Shown here piece by piece: positions 7,411-15,482 of a DNA stretch of 64,000 nucleotides. Source of the DNA: DAOUJI01 sp965219565 (GTDB lineage: Bacteria > Chloroflexota > Dehalococcoidia > Lucifugimonadales > JAGWBF01); contig OZ244780.1 of NCBI GenBank assembly GCA_965219565.1, positions 3,100,001 to 3,164,000 on the forward strand. Reading direction: 5' to 3'. Position 1 is the stretch's first letter; the number at the start of each line of letters is the position of its first letter. A program made the translations under genes and the position numbers. Below the pieces are notes generated by a model, which searched no databases, was not told the origin of the DNA, and saw nothing but the letters and a program-made list of their open reading frames with translations.

Positions 7411-8370
7411 GTGTACGTTTATATCGCACGCCGTCTGCTTCTCTTCATACCTACAATCATCCTCGTCTCCATCATCTCCTTCCTCCTGTTGCGTGTCGTT
7501 CCAGGAGACCCGGCGGTGGCCAGGCTTATTGGGCCGACCGGAACGGCGGACTTCACCCGTGACGAGTTGATGGCGGCTCAAAAAAAATTGGGAACGGACC
7601 GACCCCTCGTTGTCCAGTATTTCGACTGGAGCGGAGGGCTGCTTACTGGTGACTTAGGCAGGTCCATGTTTGACGACTCTAAAGTCAACGGCAAAATCGC
7701 CCGTGGACTGCCTATAAGCGTGGAATTGGCAATTGGAGCGATCGTAATCAGCTTGGCGTTGGCTATACCCCTGGGCATTGTCTCGGCAGTCTACCAGAAC
7801 ACCTGGATCGACTATGTGGGACGGTTTGTAGCCATCACAGGCATAACCGTCCCTTTATTTGTCTTCGCCATTATGATCCTCTTTGTCCTGGTCACCGTTT
7901 TCAACTGGCTGCCGCCTCCCGGATACAACCAAATCTGGGAAGAACCCTGGACGAATATAAAGCAGATGGTGTTTCCAATCGTGGCCTTGTCGTTTACACG
8001 CATCGGATATATGGCGAGGATTACCCGTTCGGGTATGCTGGACGTTTTGAGAGAGGACTACGTCCGTACCGCACGGTCTAAAGGTCTAAAAGAAACATTG
8101 GTCATCAACCGGCATGCACTGAGAAACGCCTTGCTGCCGGTGCTGACTCTGTCTGGGTTCCAGTTCGCCGTTCTGTTGGGCGGCACGGTCATCATCGAGA
8201 GAATCTTCCGGCTCCCCGGGATGGGCGAGACTCTTCTGGACGGCATTGGCAACCGCGACTTCACGGTAGTGCAGGGCGTGGTCATGACCATGATAGGCGC
8301 GATCTTGATCATCAATCTTATCGTGGACCTCTTGTACGGCGTGCTGGATCCCCGTATCCGATATGGATAG
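7411..8370 (+). CDS. ABC transporter permease, DppB/OppB type
   Basis: The 319-residue protein begins MYVYIARRLLLFIPTIILVS at a GTG codon, the classic start of DppB-type permeases. It has a VPGDP segment near residue 31, about six membrane helices and the EAA-loop region VRTARSKGLKETLVINRHAL that docks on the ATPase. It would form the translocation pore for peptides or related solutes with the following permease. No ATPase genes are present in the window. The 202-base upstream gap contains TTGACT (7325-7330) but no convincing -10. Confidence 0.92.
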   Translation: MYVYIARRLLLFIPTIILVSIISFLLLRVVPGDPAVARLIGPTGTADFTRDELMAAQKKLGTDRPLVVQYFDWSGGLLTGDLGRSMFDDSKVNGKIARGLPISVELAIGAIVISLALAIPLGIVSAVYQNTWIDYVGRFVAITGITVPLFVFAIMILFVLVTVFNWLPPPGYNQIWEEPWTNIKQMVFPIVALSFTRIGYMARITRSGMLDVLREDYVRTARSKGLKETLVINRHALRNALLPVLTLSGFQFAVLLGGTVIIERIFRLPGMGETLLDGIGNRDFTVVQGVVMTMIGAILIINLIVDLLYGVLDPRIRYG

Positions 8371-8409
8371 CGCCAAGCCCAGGGAAACTGAGAGAGTAAG
8401 ACCAGAACG

Positions 8410-9333
8410 TTGAATCAAGACTCAATTGTAAACCGGTCCAGTCCCACGGCAGGACACCGCCCGTGGTACATAACCGTCGGCCGCACGGTCAGAAGGTTCG
8501 TCACGCACCAACCTCTGGGAACCCTTGGCATCGTCATATTCGTAGGACTGACATTCCTAGCGATCTTCGCTCCGCTGCTGGCGCCCGTCGACCCCCAAAA
8601 ACCGGACAGAAAAGCCATTTTCGCAGACTACTCGGATTTCGGTGAGACAGGTTACTTATTAGGCGGGGACCAACAGGGGCGAGACCTGCTCAGCCGCCTC
8701 ATTTTCGGAGCGCGCATTTCCCTTTACGTATCCGTCGTAGCCACTATAGCCGGGGTTTCCATTGGGACCGCTCTCGGAGTCACCAGCGCCACAAGTGGAG
8801 GCAAAGTGGACCTGGTGATACAGAGATTCATAGACGCCATGATGGCCTTTCCTTCCCTGATTCTGGCCCTGGCCATCAGGGCTACGTTAGGCGCTTCCCT
8901 GGAGAACGTAATTCTCGCAATTGCAATCACGGTCATAGCCCCGACAACCCGGGCTATACGGTCCCAAGCTCTATCGATAGTTCCCATGGACTACGTCACC
9001 GCCGCTAGAGCCGTAGGAGCCGGATACTGGCGAATCGCGATTCGTCATGTCCTCCCCCAGTGTCTATCCCTGAGCATGATCCTGGTTTCGGTCACTCTGG
9101 GCGCAGCGATTATCATCGAGAGCTCATTGAGCTTCCTGGGACTGGGACCGCCTCCTCACGTGCCCTCCTGGGGTGGAATAATGGGAGGCAGCACTTACGA
9201 GTTTCTCAGAAAGCAACCCCAGCTGGTCTACTTGCCTTCTATAGCCATAGGTCTGGCGGTATTCGCCTTCAACATGATGGGCGACGCACTGCGGGACCTA
9301 TGGGACCCTAAAATGAGGGGAACCAGAAACTGA
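8410..9333 (+). CDS. ABC transporter permease, DppC/OppC type
   Basis: The 307-residue protein starts at TTG 8410, 39 bases after the first permease. It has the N-terminal helix LGIVIFVGLTFLAIFAPLLAP followed by a LLGGDQQGRDLLSRLIFGAR segment, the standard OppC_N/DppC hallmark (G-TDxxGRD-xxSR). The docking loop is YVTAARAVGAGYWRIAIRHVLP. It pairs with the DppB-like protein upstream. The substrate-binding lipoprotein lies convergently just downstream rather than in the same operon. Confidence 0.92.
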   Translation: MNQDSIVNRSSPTAGHRPWYITVGRTVRRFVTHQPLGTLGIVIFVGLTFLAIFAPLLAPVDPQKPDRKAIFADYSDFGETGYLLGGDQQGRDLLSRLIFGARISLYVSVVATIAGVSIGTALGVTSATSGGKVDLVIQRFIDAMMAFPSLILALAIRATLGASLENVILAIAITVIAPTTRAIRSQALSIVPMDYVTAARAVGAGYWRIAIRHVLPQCLSLSMILVSVTLGAAIIIESSLSFLGLGPPPHVPSWGGIMGGSTYEFLRKQPQLVYLPSIAIGLAVFAFNMMGDALRDLWDPKMRGTRN

Positions 9334-9602
9334 CTCCGGCCAACAGTCGTCCGAGGCAGCCTGACGACTGAGTGCCTGTTCACATTAGAACGTAGGTCTT
9401 TCCACCACCTCAACTGTCGCTCCGCTCCGTTTCGGAGCACAGTGAGGAATCGCAAGTCCTTGTTTTCAAACCAGACGATAAAGGAGCGCGGCGCCGGAAC
9501 GACATGTGAGCGACGGACGCTTCCCCCCCCATCCCAACCTTCTCCCGCCGGTGGAGAAGGGGTAGGCCACGTCTATTTTCGCGTTATAGACTGGCCCACG
9601 AA
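9334..9602. repeat. Intergenic stretch with two palindromic repeat elements
   Basis: Positions 9421-9452 carry a copy of the repeat family with core GGAGC(A/G)CAGTGAGGAATC, also found near 30662-30712 and, inverted, near 38822-38863. Positions 9521-9562 carry the repeat family CCCATCCCAACCTTCTCCC followed by GGAGAAGG, which recurs at about a dozen places in this window. No gene is supported here. Confidence 0.6.
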
Positions 9603-9632
9603 AAAGGGAGAGGACCGTGGTCCTCTCCCTTT
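9603..9632 (-). terminator. Perfect 14-bp hairpin, terminator of the substrate-binding-protein gene
   Basis: AAAGGGAGAGGACC and GGTCCTCTCCCTTT form a perfect inverted repeat around two central bases. On the reverse strand it lies 25 bases past the stop codon of the lipoprotein gene and its 3' arm runs into TTTTT. It may also stop reads from the convergent permease operon. Confidence 0.75.
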
Positions 9633-9656
9633 CCGAGTCCGCGTTTTGCGTAAGAT

Positions 9657-11567
9657 TTAACGGCTGGTTCCTGTGGCGTCCACCAGCCAGATTTGCTCCA
9701 GCCTGCTCTCGATCTGGCCGCTTTGGGTGGGCATCTGACCTGCCACCTTTTCGGTGTTGAACACCCTGCTCCAAGTCTTCAGTATCAAGACCAGCCAGTA
9801 ACTGTCTTTGTTGATGAGGATGTCCTGTATATCGTCCAGTACGGCTCTCCTCTGGGCCAGGTCTATTTCCTGAGACTGCTGGGCTACGAGACCAAGCAGG
9901 TCTTCAGGACCGTCGTACGTCCAATCAAAGACGTTGTTCTCGGAATCCAGCGGGTAATACCGGTTGAGGTAGGTGTCAGGTGTGACCACACCGGCGCCGG
10001 TCCCGGACGTTATCATGTCGAACTGCCCATTTTGCAAAGCCTCGATTCGTGCCGCTGTGTCCAGGACTGTAGCGGTTAGCTCGATGCCCAACGCCTTGAG
10101 GTCGTCGCTGAGGGGAGTGTACTCATCCCTACCGCTGACCGAACCACTGTATATGTAGGTCGTATCGAACCCGTCCGGGTAACCCGCCTCTTCCAGAAGC
10201 CTCTTGGCTTCAGCGATGTCATCCGGGTGTTTCTCCCCGTCCTTGTTGTTCGGGACTTTTCTGATTCCCGGCAACGACCTCAGCTGTTCCTCGTCCCAGC
10301 ACAGTGGGTGGCCGGGCGCTCCGCAAGGTGTGCCCAATATACCTCTGCCGTCCCAGACCAGGTCGTTGAACTTGTCCCGGTCCAGAGCCAGAGAAATCGC
10401 CCTGCGCACTCGCACGTCATCGAACGGCGGCTTGCTGGTGTTGAATGAAAGGCCCCCTGGGCAGCAGGGCACAGGGTAGGCTATGAACTTCCCGCCCTCA
10501 CGCTCCACGAGGTCCCAGAGTTGACCGGGGTCCATGTTGCCGTTGTTCTGTGCGTTGTTTTGCCAGAGTTGCTCGGCTTCCCATGCCGCCTGGGTGGCGT
10601 CTTTACCGCGTACCGTGAAGAACTCCGCGCCATCCAGGTAGGGCAGGTCTCGCCCTTCCGGGTCCTTCTTCCAGTAGATCGGGTTCGCCTCAAGAGTCCA
10701 TCGCCTGTTGCTCTCTACGTGGACGGGCTTGAAAGGCCCGGAGAGCATCATGTTCTTCCAGCCGTTCTCAACGTCGAATATCGTTTCATCCCCAGCGTTG
10801 GCCTTGCTGTCAAGCTCTTCATAGTGGGACTGCTTCATCACCGTGAAATGGTCATCGGCCATGAAGGAGACGAAGTCGGCCCACGGGTGGAGCAGGTGTA
10901 TCTCCAACGTGTTGTCATCTACGGCGACCGCCCTGTCAAAGTGGGGGCCGAAGAACTGCTTGACCTCCCTGTCGCCTCCCTCTTTGTCTCCCCTTCCCAC
11001 CAGACGATCGAAGCTGTATACCCAGTCTTGAGCGGTAACCGGGCTTCCATCCCAGAAAACCGCTCCGGGTTTCAAACTGAAAGTCCAAATGGTGCCGTCC
11101 GCGTTTGACTGCTCCCAGCTCGCCGCCGCGTCGCCTGAGATGTCAAACCTGTCGAAGGTCCATGGGTTGAATTGGAGCAGAGTGTTGAACATCGGACTAA
11201 GCTGGGCCGCAAAATGCGTGCAACAGGGGACAGCCGCGTCCCAGGTGCGTATGTCGCAGCAGAACAGGACCTGGTTCATACCACCGTATTTAGGCTCGCC
11301 AAAGTCTTCTACTTTGAAGCCCGATATTCCATAACCAATGGACCCGGACGCCACGTCCACCCTCTCCTGCTGCACCGGGCCTGCTGTTGGGGTTGGGGCC
11401 GTTGTAGCCGTTGGGGCCGGGGCCGTTGTGGCCGTTGCCGCGGGGACGGATGTTGGCGTGGGCGCCTGGGTCGGCTCCTCGCCGCCACAGGCGACGATGG
11501 CAGCAAGAACCAAAACTGCCAGTAGGCTTAACGCACTCCATTTGAGATTTTGCATAGTCTTTGCCAT
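9657..11567 (-). CDS. ABC transporter substrate-binding lipoprotein, family 5 (DppA/OppA type)
   Basis: The protein has 636 residues from ATG 11567, preceded by a strong AGGAGG. The N-terminus is a lipoprotein signal: charged MAKTMQNLK, a hydrophobic stretch and the lipobox LAAIVACGG, so it is anchored outside the membrane. A low-complexity Thr/Ala/Pro linker of about 40 residues follows, then a family 5 solute-binding domain (SLKPGAVFWDGSPVTAQDWV near residue 145; DDVRVRRAISLALDRDKF later). It probably feeds peptides or similar ligands to the convergent permeases. Cys pairs such as VLFCCD and VPCC are unusual for this family. Confidence 0.93.
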   Translation of the reverse strand: MAKTMQNLKWSALSLLAVLVLAAIVACGGEEPTQAPTPTSVPAATATTAPAPTATTAPTPTAGPVQQERVDVASGSIGYGISGFKVEDFGEPKYGGMNQVLFCCDIRTWDAAVPCCTHFAAQLSPMFNTLLQFNPWTFDRFDISGDAAASWEQSNADGTIWTFSLKPGAVFWDGSPVTAQDWVYSFDRLVGRGDKEGGDREVKQFFGPHFDRAVAVDDNTLEIHLLHPWADFVSFMADDHFTVMKQSHYEELDSKANAGDETIFDVENGWKNMMLSGPFKPVHVESNRRWTLEANPIYWKKDPEGRDLPYLDGAEFFTVRGKDATQAAWEAEQLWQNNAQNNGNMDPGQLWDLVEREGGKFIAYPVPCCPGGLSFNTSKPPFDDVRVRRAISLALDRDKFNDLVWDGRGILGTPCGAPGHPLCWDEEQLRSLPGIRKVPNNKDGEKHPDDIAEAKRLLEEAGYPDGFDTTYIYSGSVSGRDEYTPLSDDLKALGIELTATVLDTAARIEALQNGQFDMITSGTGAGVVTPDTYLNRYYPLDSENNVFDWTYDGPEDLLGLVAQQSQEIDLAQRRAVLDDIQDILINKDSYWLVLILKTWSRVFNTEKVAGQMPTQSGQIESRLEQIWLVDATGTSR

Positions 11568-11612
11568 ATAGCCCTCCTGGACGCCGTTCGTGATTGGTAC
11601 AAGGTTTCGCCG

Positions 11613-11642
11613 ACGGTAGCAAAATATCGGAACATTTGTCAA
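11613..11642 (-). promoter_or_regulatory. Promoter of the substrate-binding-protein gene
   Basis: On the reverse strand a perfect TTGACA (11642-11637) is followed after 18 bases by TACCGT (11618-11613), the same -10 variant seen upstream of the gene at 6465. It lies about 45 bases before the start codon at 11567. Confidence 0.55.
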
Positions 11643-12115
11643 ATTCTTATGCTCTTTCAATAACCTTATTCCACCCCTTTTTCGACCCATTCTTTGACAC
11701 GTTTCTGAGCAGGTTCAAGGGGTGCTGGACCAGAGACCATGACATGTCAACCGATCTATGAAAAGCACTGGAGTGGAAGGGAAAACACCGTTTCCCGAGG
11801 CGTTGGGTCGAGCAATGGCGTGGGCGACAGCGGTTATCTCACCCAGTCAACTAGACCAACTATGGCGAGAACGATCATGACTGTGAGGGCCAAGTGGAGA
11901 ATAATGAAAACGCGCGGAATCCACTGCTCAATGCGGGTTACGGCCCTATAAGACTTTCCTCGTCCTTCCTCCGCCATCCACCATTCATACTCAAAGAGGG
12001 CTACTGGTAAATGCCGCTCAAGTTGGTGAATCACTTGGAACTTTACTTTATTCAGGTCACTGTGTGACTTGATGATCTGTTCCCAGAGGATTGAGACAGA
12101 GTTAGGTGGACCCGG

Positions 12116-13063
12116 TCAGTTGGACAGGATCGCGGTGGAATTAGGCGAGAGTCCCGCTGCTCCTGCCAATGATACCAGCGTCTGGGCTATTGGAGACTCC
12201 TTGGCCTGAACCGCCCCCTCTTCTCCAACATCGGTCACCTGGTGGAACACCTCGGCCGGTGTCCGGTAGCCCAAGGCTTGATGAGGTCTCTGGTCGTTGT
12301 AGAACCGGAGGTAGGCGCCCAGTTCCCTCCTGGCTTCACTGGCGTTGGCGTAGGCTTTCAGGTACACCTCCTCGTACTTCACGGTGCGCCACAACCGCTC
12401 CACAAAGATGTTGTCGGTGTACCGCCCCTTCCCATCCATGCTGATCTTCACCCCTTGTTCCTGCAGCACATGGGTGAACTCCAGGCTGGTGAATTGGCTG
12501 CCTTGGTCGGTGTTGAAGACCTCCGGCTGGCCCTGCTCCAGAGCCTCCTTCAAGGCGTCGACGCAGAAGTCGGCCTCCAGGGTGTTGGACAATCGCCAGG
12601 CCACCACGTACCGACTGTGCCAGTCCATGATGGCCACCAGGTAGAGGAATCCCCGGGCCATGGGCAAGTAGGTGATGTCGGCGGCCCACGCCTGATTGGG
12701 CCTGGCAACTCTGATCTTTTCCAACAGATAAGGATAGACCCGGTGCTCCGGCGCCGGCTGGCTGGTACGGGGACTCCGGTAGATGGCCCGCAGCCCCATG
12801 ATGCGCATCAGCCGCTGCACCCGCTTCCGGCTCACGCACCTGCCCTCCCGCGCCAGCCAGACCTTCATGCGCCTCGACCCGTAGAAGGGTGTATCCAGGT
12901 ACTGCCGGTCCATGGCCTGCATCAAGGCCAGGTCCTCGCCGGAGGCTTCCCTGGGTCGATAGTACAGGCTGGAACGGGCCACTCCCAGCAAGGCGCACTG
13001 CCGCGCTATCGACAACGATCGGAGCTCCCGGTCCACCATCCCCCGCCGCTGGGCCAGGCTCAT
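12116..13063 (-). CDS. IS3-family transposase OrfB (copy A)
   Basis: A 315-residue integrase-like transposase with an N-terminal HTH_21-type region (GSRRMKVWLAREGRCVSRKR) and an rve catalytic core. The DDE residues are the Asp in AADITYLP, the Asp in FNTDQGSQFTS and the Glu in NIFVERLWRTVKYEEVY, with YNDQRPHQALGYRTPAEVF at the end. Its ATG overlaps the orfA stop as ATGA. The last codons and the stop lie inside the terminal inverted repeat. Confidence 0.95.
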   Translation of the reverse strand: MSLAQRRGMVDRELRSLSIARQCALLGVARSSLYYRPREASGEDLALMQAMDRQYLDTPFYGSRRMKVWLAREGRCVSRKRVQRLMRIMGLRAIYRSPRTSQPAPEHRVYPYLLEKIRVARPNQAWAADITYLPMARGFLYLVAIMDWHSRYVVAWRLSNTLEADFCVDALKEALEQGQPEVFNTDQGSQFTSLEFTHVLQEQGVKISMDGKGRYTDNIFVERLWRTVKYEEVYLKAYANASEARRELGAYLRFYNDQRPHQALGYRTPAEVFHQVTDVGEEGAVQAKESPIAQTLVSLAGAAGLSPNSTAILSN

Positions 13064-13344
13064 GGACCGGACCTCTCGAACAAGAAATCCCGCTCCACCT
13101 TCAGCTGTCCGATTTCCTGGTACAGCCGGGCGATCAGGGCGGCGTCGCTACTGGCCTTCTGATCTTGCCCGTTGCTGAACACACCGGCGGCTCCCGAGGT
13201 CAGGGCTTTTTTCCAAGCCTGAATCTGGCTGGGGTGGACCTGGTACCTCGCCGCCAGTTGGGCCACCGTTTCCTCCCCCTTCACCGCCTCCAGAGCCACC
13301 TTGGCCTTGAAAGCCGGGTTGTGCTTTCTCCGTTGTTTCGACAT
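13060..13344 (-). CDS. IS3-family transposase OrfA (copy A)
   Basis: A 94-residue protein starting MSKQRRKHNPAFKAKVALEA, with the HTH_Tnp_1 DNA-binding helix-turn-helix (VAQLAARYQVHPSQIQAWKK) and a C-terminal coiled segment (LYQEIGQLKVERDFLFE) typical of IS3 OrfA. It binds the IS ends and, in many IS3 elements, forms an OrfAB fusion by frameshifting. I see no A6G-type slippery site before the stop. Confidence 0.93.
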   Translation of the reverse strand: MSKQRRKHNPAFKAKVALEAVKGEETVAQLAARYQVHPSQIQAWKKALTSGAAGVFSNGQDQKASSDAALIARLYQEIGQLKVERDFLFERSGP

Positions 13345-13686
13345 TTCCCACTCCTTCCTGACAGCGACGGCTGCCTTCAGTTTAGGAGCAGGACTCTCGC
13401 TTAACTACCTGTCCAGTTTCCTGGGTCCACCTCAGAGATTCCTATTATAGGTACCAACAAAGTCCAGTAACTTTGACCAAAACTCGCTGATTGAAGGCCA
13501 TACAGAGCAATAAGGCCTGCATTGAGGGTCAAAAGATAACGGCTTGACGCTACACGCCGGGCACTGACGTTTTCCGCCGACTGGACGTACAACTTGTATT
13601 GTTCAACGATATCTGCTGTAAAGGACCCGTCATAGGTCTCCGCAGTGTGGTGTACCAGGGCTTTGTTAGTCTTACATGACATCGGG

Positions 13687-14076
13687 TTACCTTTGTCCGG
13701 CGATTAGTTTCCTTAAATTCTCCCACGTCCACGTGTAAATTTTGTCCGATCTAAACGCCATTGCCGGCTTGGTACAGGTTCCCTTAGGCCGCCCCCGTAG
13801 GAGGAAATAGGGATTACGTGCCTCTCTTGTGATCGTTAGCTCAGCCGCAACACCTTTGGCTGTGTGAGTGTGCTCACCACATATCACGATGGTCAGGTCG
13901 GTCCTGCGTATCCGTTCTCTAACCTGCTGTCTCCAATTGCTTGCAAAAGCGTTCTTCACCGACCAGTCTGCGATATTGAATGGCGAATCAGGATTTTTGG
14001 CCTGCCCGACCAGAGCATCGCGAAGTTCTTCGTCATGATCAAAGTCGAAGCTGATGAAAGCTCTCTTCATCGCCAC
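13687..14076 (-). CDS. ThsB-like TIR-domain protein (MTH538/DUF1863 type)
   Basis: A 129-residue, one-domain protein that begins MKRAFISFDFDHDEELRDAL, the first beta strand and loop of the DUF1863/ThsB TIR fold. It continues with NWRQQVRERIRRTDLTIVIC and KGVAAELTI, whose Glu is the candidate catalytic residue, and ends KIYTWTWENLRKLIAG as members of this family usually do. The GTG at 14076 has a GGGGG ribosome binding site; an ATG at 14070 is also possible. ThsB proteins make NAD-derived signals on phage infection in Thoeris systems. It is the only undisrupted gene of its operon, lying between the two IS copies. Confidence 0.83.
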   Translation of the reverse strand: MAMKRAFISFDFDHDEELRDALVGQAKNPDSPFNIADWSVKNAFASNWRQQVRERIRRTDLTIVICGEHTHTAKGVAAELTITREARNPYFLLRGRPKGTCTKPAMAFRSDKIYTWTWENLRKLIAGQR

Positions 14077-14253
14077 TGTGCTATTCCCCCTAGAGAAACG
14101 TCTGTTTGGTATAGCGTGCTAGCTCTCTTACTAGGAAAACTCCCGCCTCAGCGTAGCCAAGAGTGAGGTGGACCCAGGAAACTGGACAGGTAGTTAAGCG
14201 AGAGTCCTGCTCCTAAACTGAAGGCAGCCGTCGCTGTCAGGAAGGAGTGGGAA

Positions 14254-14538
14254 ATGTCGAAACAACGGAGAAAGCACAACCCGGCTTTCAAGGCCAAGGT
14301 GGCTCTGGAGGCGGTGAAGGGGGAGGAAACGGTGGCCCAACTGGCGGCGAGGTACCAGGTCCACCCCAGCCAGATTCAGGCTTGGAAAAAAGCCCTGACC
14401 TCGGGAGCCGCCGGTGTGTTCAGCAACGGGCAAGATCAGAAGGCCAGTAGCGACGCCGCCCTGATCGCCCGGCTGTACCAGGAAATCGGACAGCTGAAGG
14501 TGGAGCGGGATTTCTTGTTCGAGAGGTCCGGTCCATGA
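14254..14538 (+). CDS. IS3-family transposase OrfA (copy B)
   Basis: Identical in amino-acid sequence to OrfA of copy A (94 residues, helix-turn-helix plus C-terminal coiled segment). A strong AGGAG precedes the ATG. It overlaps OrfB by 4 bases (ATGA). Confidence 0.93.
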   Translation: MSKQRRKHNPAFKAKVALEAVKGEETVAQLAARYQVHPSQIQAWKKALTSGAAGVFSNGQDQKASSDAALIARLYQEIGQLKVERDFLFERSGP

Positions 14539-15482
14539 GCCTGGCCCAGCGGCGGGGGATGGTGGACCGGGAGCTCCGATCGTTGTCGATAGCGCGGCAG
14601 TGCGCCTTGCTGGGAGTGGCCCGTTCCAGCCTGTACTATCGACCCAGGGAAGCCTCCGGCGAGGACCTGGCCTTGATGCAGGCCATGGACCGGCAGTACC
14701 TGGATACACCCTTCTACGGGTCGAGGCGCATGAAGGTCTGGCTGGCGCGGGAGGGCAGGTGCGTGAGCCGGAAGCGGGTGCAGCGGCTGATGCGCATCAT
14801 GGGGCTGCGGGCCATCTACCGGAGTCCCCGTACCAGCCAGCCGGCGCCGGAGCACCGGGTCTATCCTTATCTGTTGGAAAAGATCAGAGTTGCCAGGCCC
14901 AATCAGGCGTGGGCCGCCGACATCACCTACTTGCCCATGGCCCGGGGATTCCTCTACCTGGTGGCCATCATGGACTGGCACAGTCGGTACGTGGTGGCCT
15001 GGCGATTGTCCAACACCCTGGAGGCCGACTTCTGCGTCGACGCCTTGAAGGAGGCTCTGGAGCAGGGCCAGCCGGAGGTCTTCAACACCGACCAAGGCAG
15101 CCAATTCACCAGCCTGGAGTTCACCCATGTGCTGCAGGAACAAGGGGTGAAGATCAGCATGGATGGGAAGGGGCGGTACACCGACAACATCTTTGTGGAG
15201 CGGTTGTGGCGCACCGTGAAGTACGAGGAGGTGTACCTGAAAGCCTACGCCAACGCCAGTGAAGCCAGGAGGGAACTGGGCGCCTACCTCCGGTTCTACA
15301 ACGACCAGAGACCTCATCAAGCCTTGGGCTACCGGACACCGGCCGAGGTGTTCCACCAGGTGACCGATGTTGGAGAAGAGGGGGCGGTTCAGGCCAAGGA
15401 GTCTCCAATAGCCCAGACGCTGGTATCATTGGCAGGAGCAGCGGGACTCTCGCCTAATTCCACCGCGATCCTGTCCAACTGA
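14535..15482 (+). CDS. IS3-family transposase OrfB (copy B)
   Basis: Identical in amino-acid sequence to OrfB of copy A, with an intact DDE catalytic triad, so it is expected to be active. A GAGAGG sequence lies just before its ATG inside orfA, which would permit independent or coupled initiation. Confidence 0.95.
   Translation: MSLAQRRGMVDRELRSLSIARQCALLGVARSSLYYRPREASGEDLALMQAMDRQYLDTPFYGSRRMKVWLAREGRCVSRKRVQRLMRIMGLRAIYRSPRTSQPAPEHRVYPYLLEKIRVARPNQAWAADITYLPMARGFLYLVAIMDWHSRYVVAWRLSNTLEADFCVDALKEALEQGQPEVFNTDQGSQFTSLEFTHVLQEQGVKISMDGKGRYTDNIFVERLWRTVKYEEVYLKAYANASEARRELGAYLRFYNDQRPHQALGYRTPAEVFHQVTDVGEEGAVQAKESPIAQTLVSLAGAAGLSPNSTAILSN

Larger units (their letters stand above)
12102..13434 (-). 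mobile_element. IS3-family insertion sequence, copy A (reverse orientation)
   Basis: The element is 1333 bp. Its ends are TTAGGTGGACCCGGTCAGTT at the orfB side and TGAGGTGGACCCAGGAAACT at the orfA side, forming imperfect inverted repeats of about 27 bp. It carries orfA and orfB of the IS3 type and is flanked by a 3-bp direct repeat GAG, as expected for this family. Copy B at 14164-15496 has the same length and encodes identical proteins, so at least one move was recent. Confidence 0.95.
11834..13682 (-). pseudogene. Small membrane protein resembling the RipA family, interrupted by IS copy A
   Basis: The N-terminal part (13682-13435) encodes ADIVEQYKLYVQSAENVSAR, then two hydrophobic segments (YLLTLNAGLIALYGL; YWTLLVPIIGIS). 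The C-terminal part (12101-11834) encodes SILWEQIIKSHSDLNKVKFQ, VIHQLERHLPVALFEYEWW and a last helix (VFIILHLALTVMIVLAIVG). Removing the 1333-bp IS and one copy of the 3-bp target repeat joins them in frame as GISVSILWEQ, giving 170 residues. The pattern resembles RipA-type ring-forming membrane proteins, recalled from family memory. The ATG is 4 bases after the ThsB-like TIR stop, so it was the last gene of that operon. Confidence 0.78.

Noticed and set aside
10521..11108. 195-codon forward frame inside the substrate-binding-protein gene
   Set aside because: Antisense to a strongly supported lipoprotein gene with a consensus ribosome binding site.
14436..15356. 306-codon antisense frame in the IS (and its twin at 12242-13162)
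   Set aside because: It is a shadow of the transposase gene created by high GC and appears identically in both copies.
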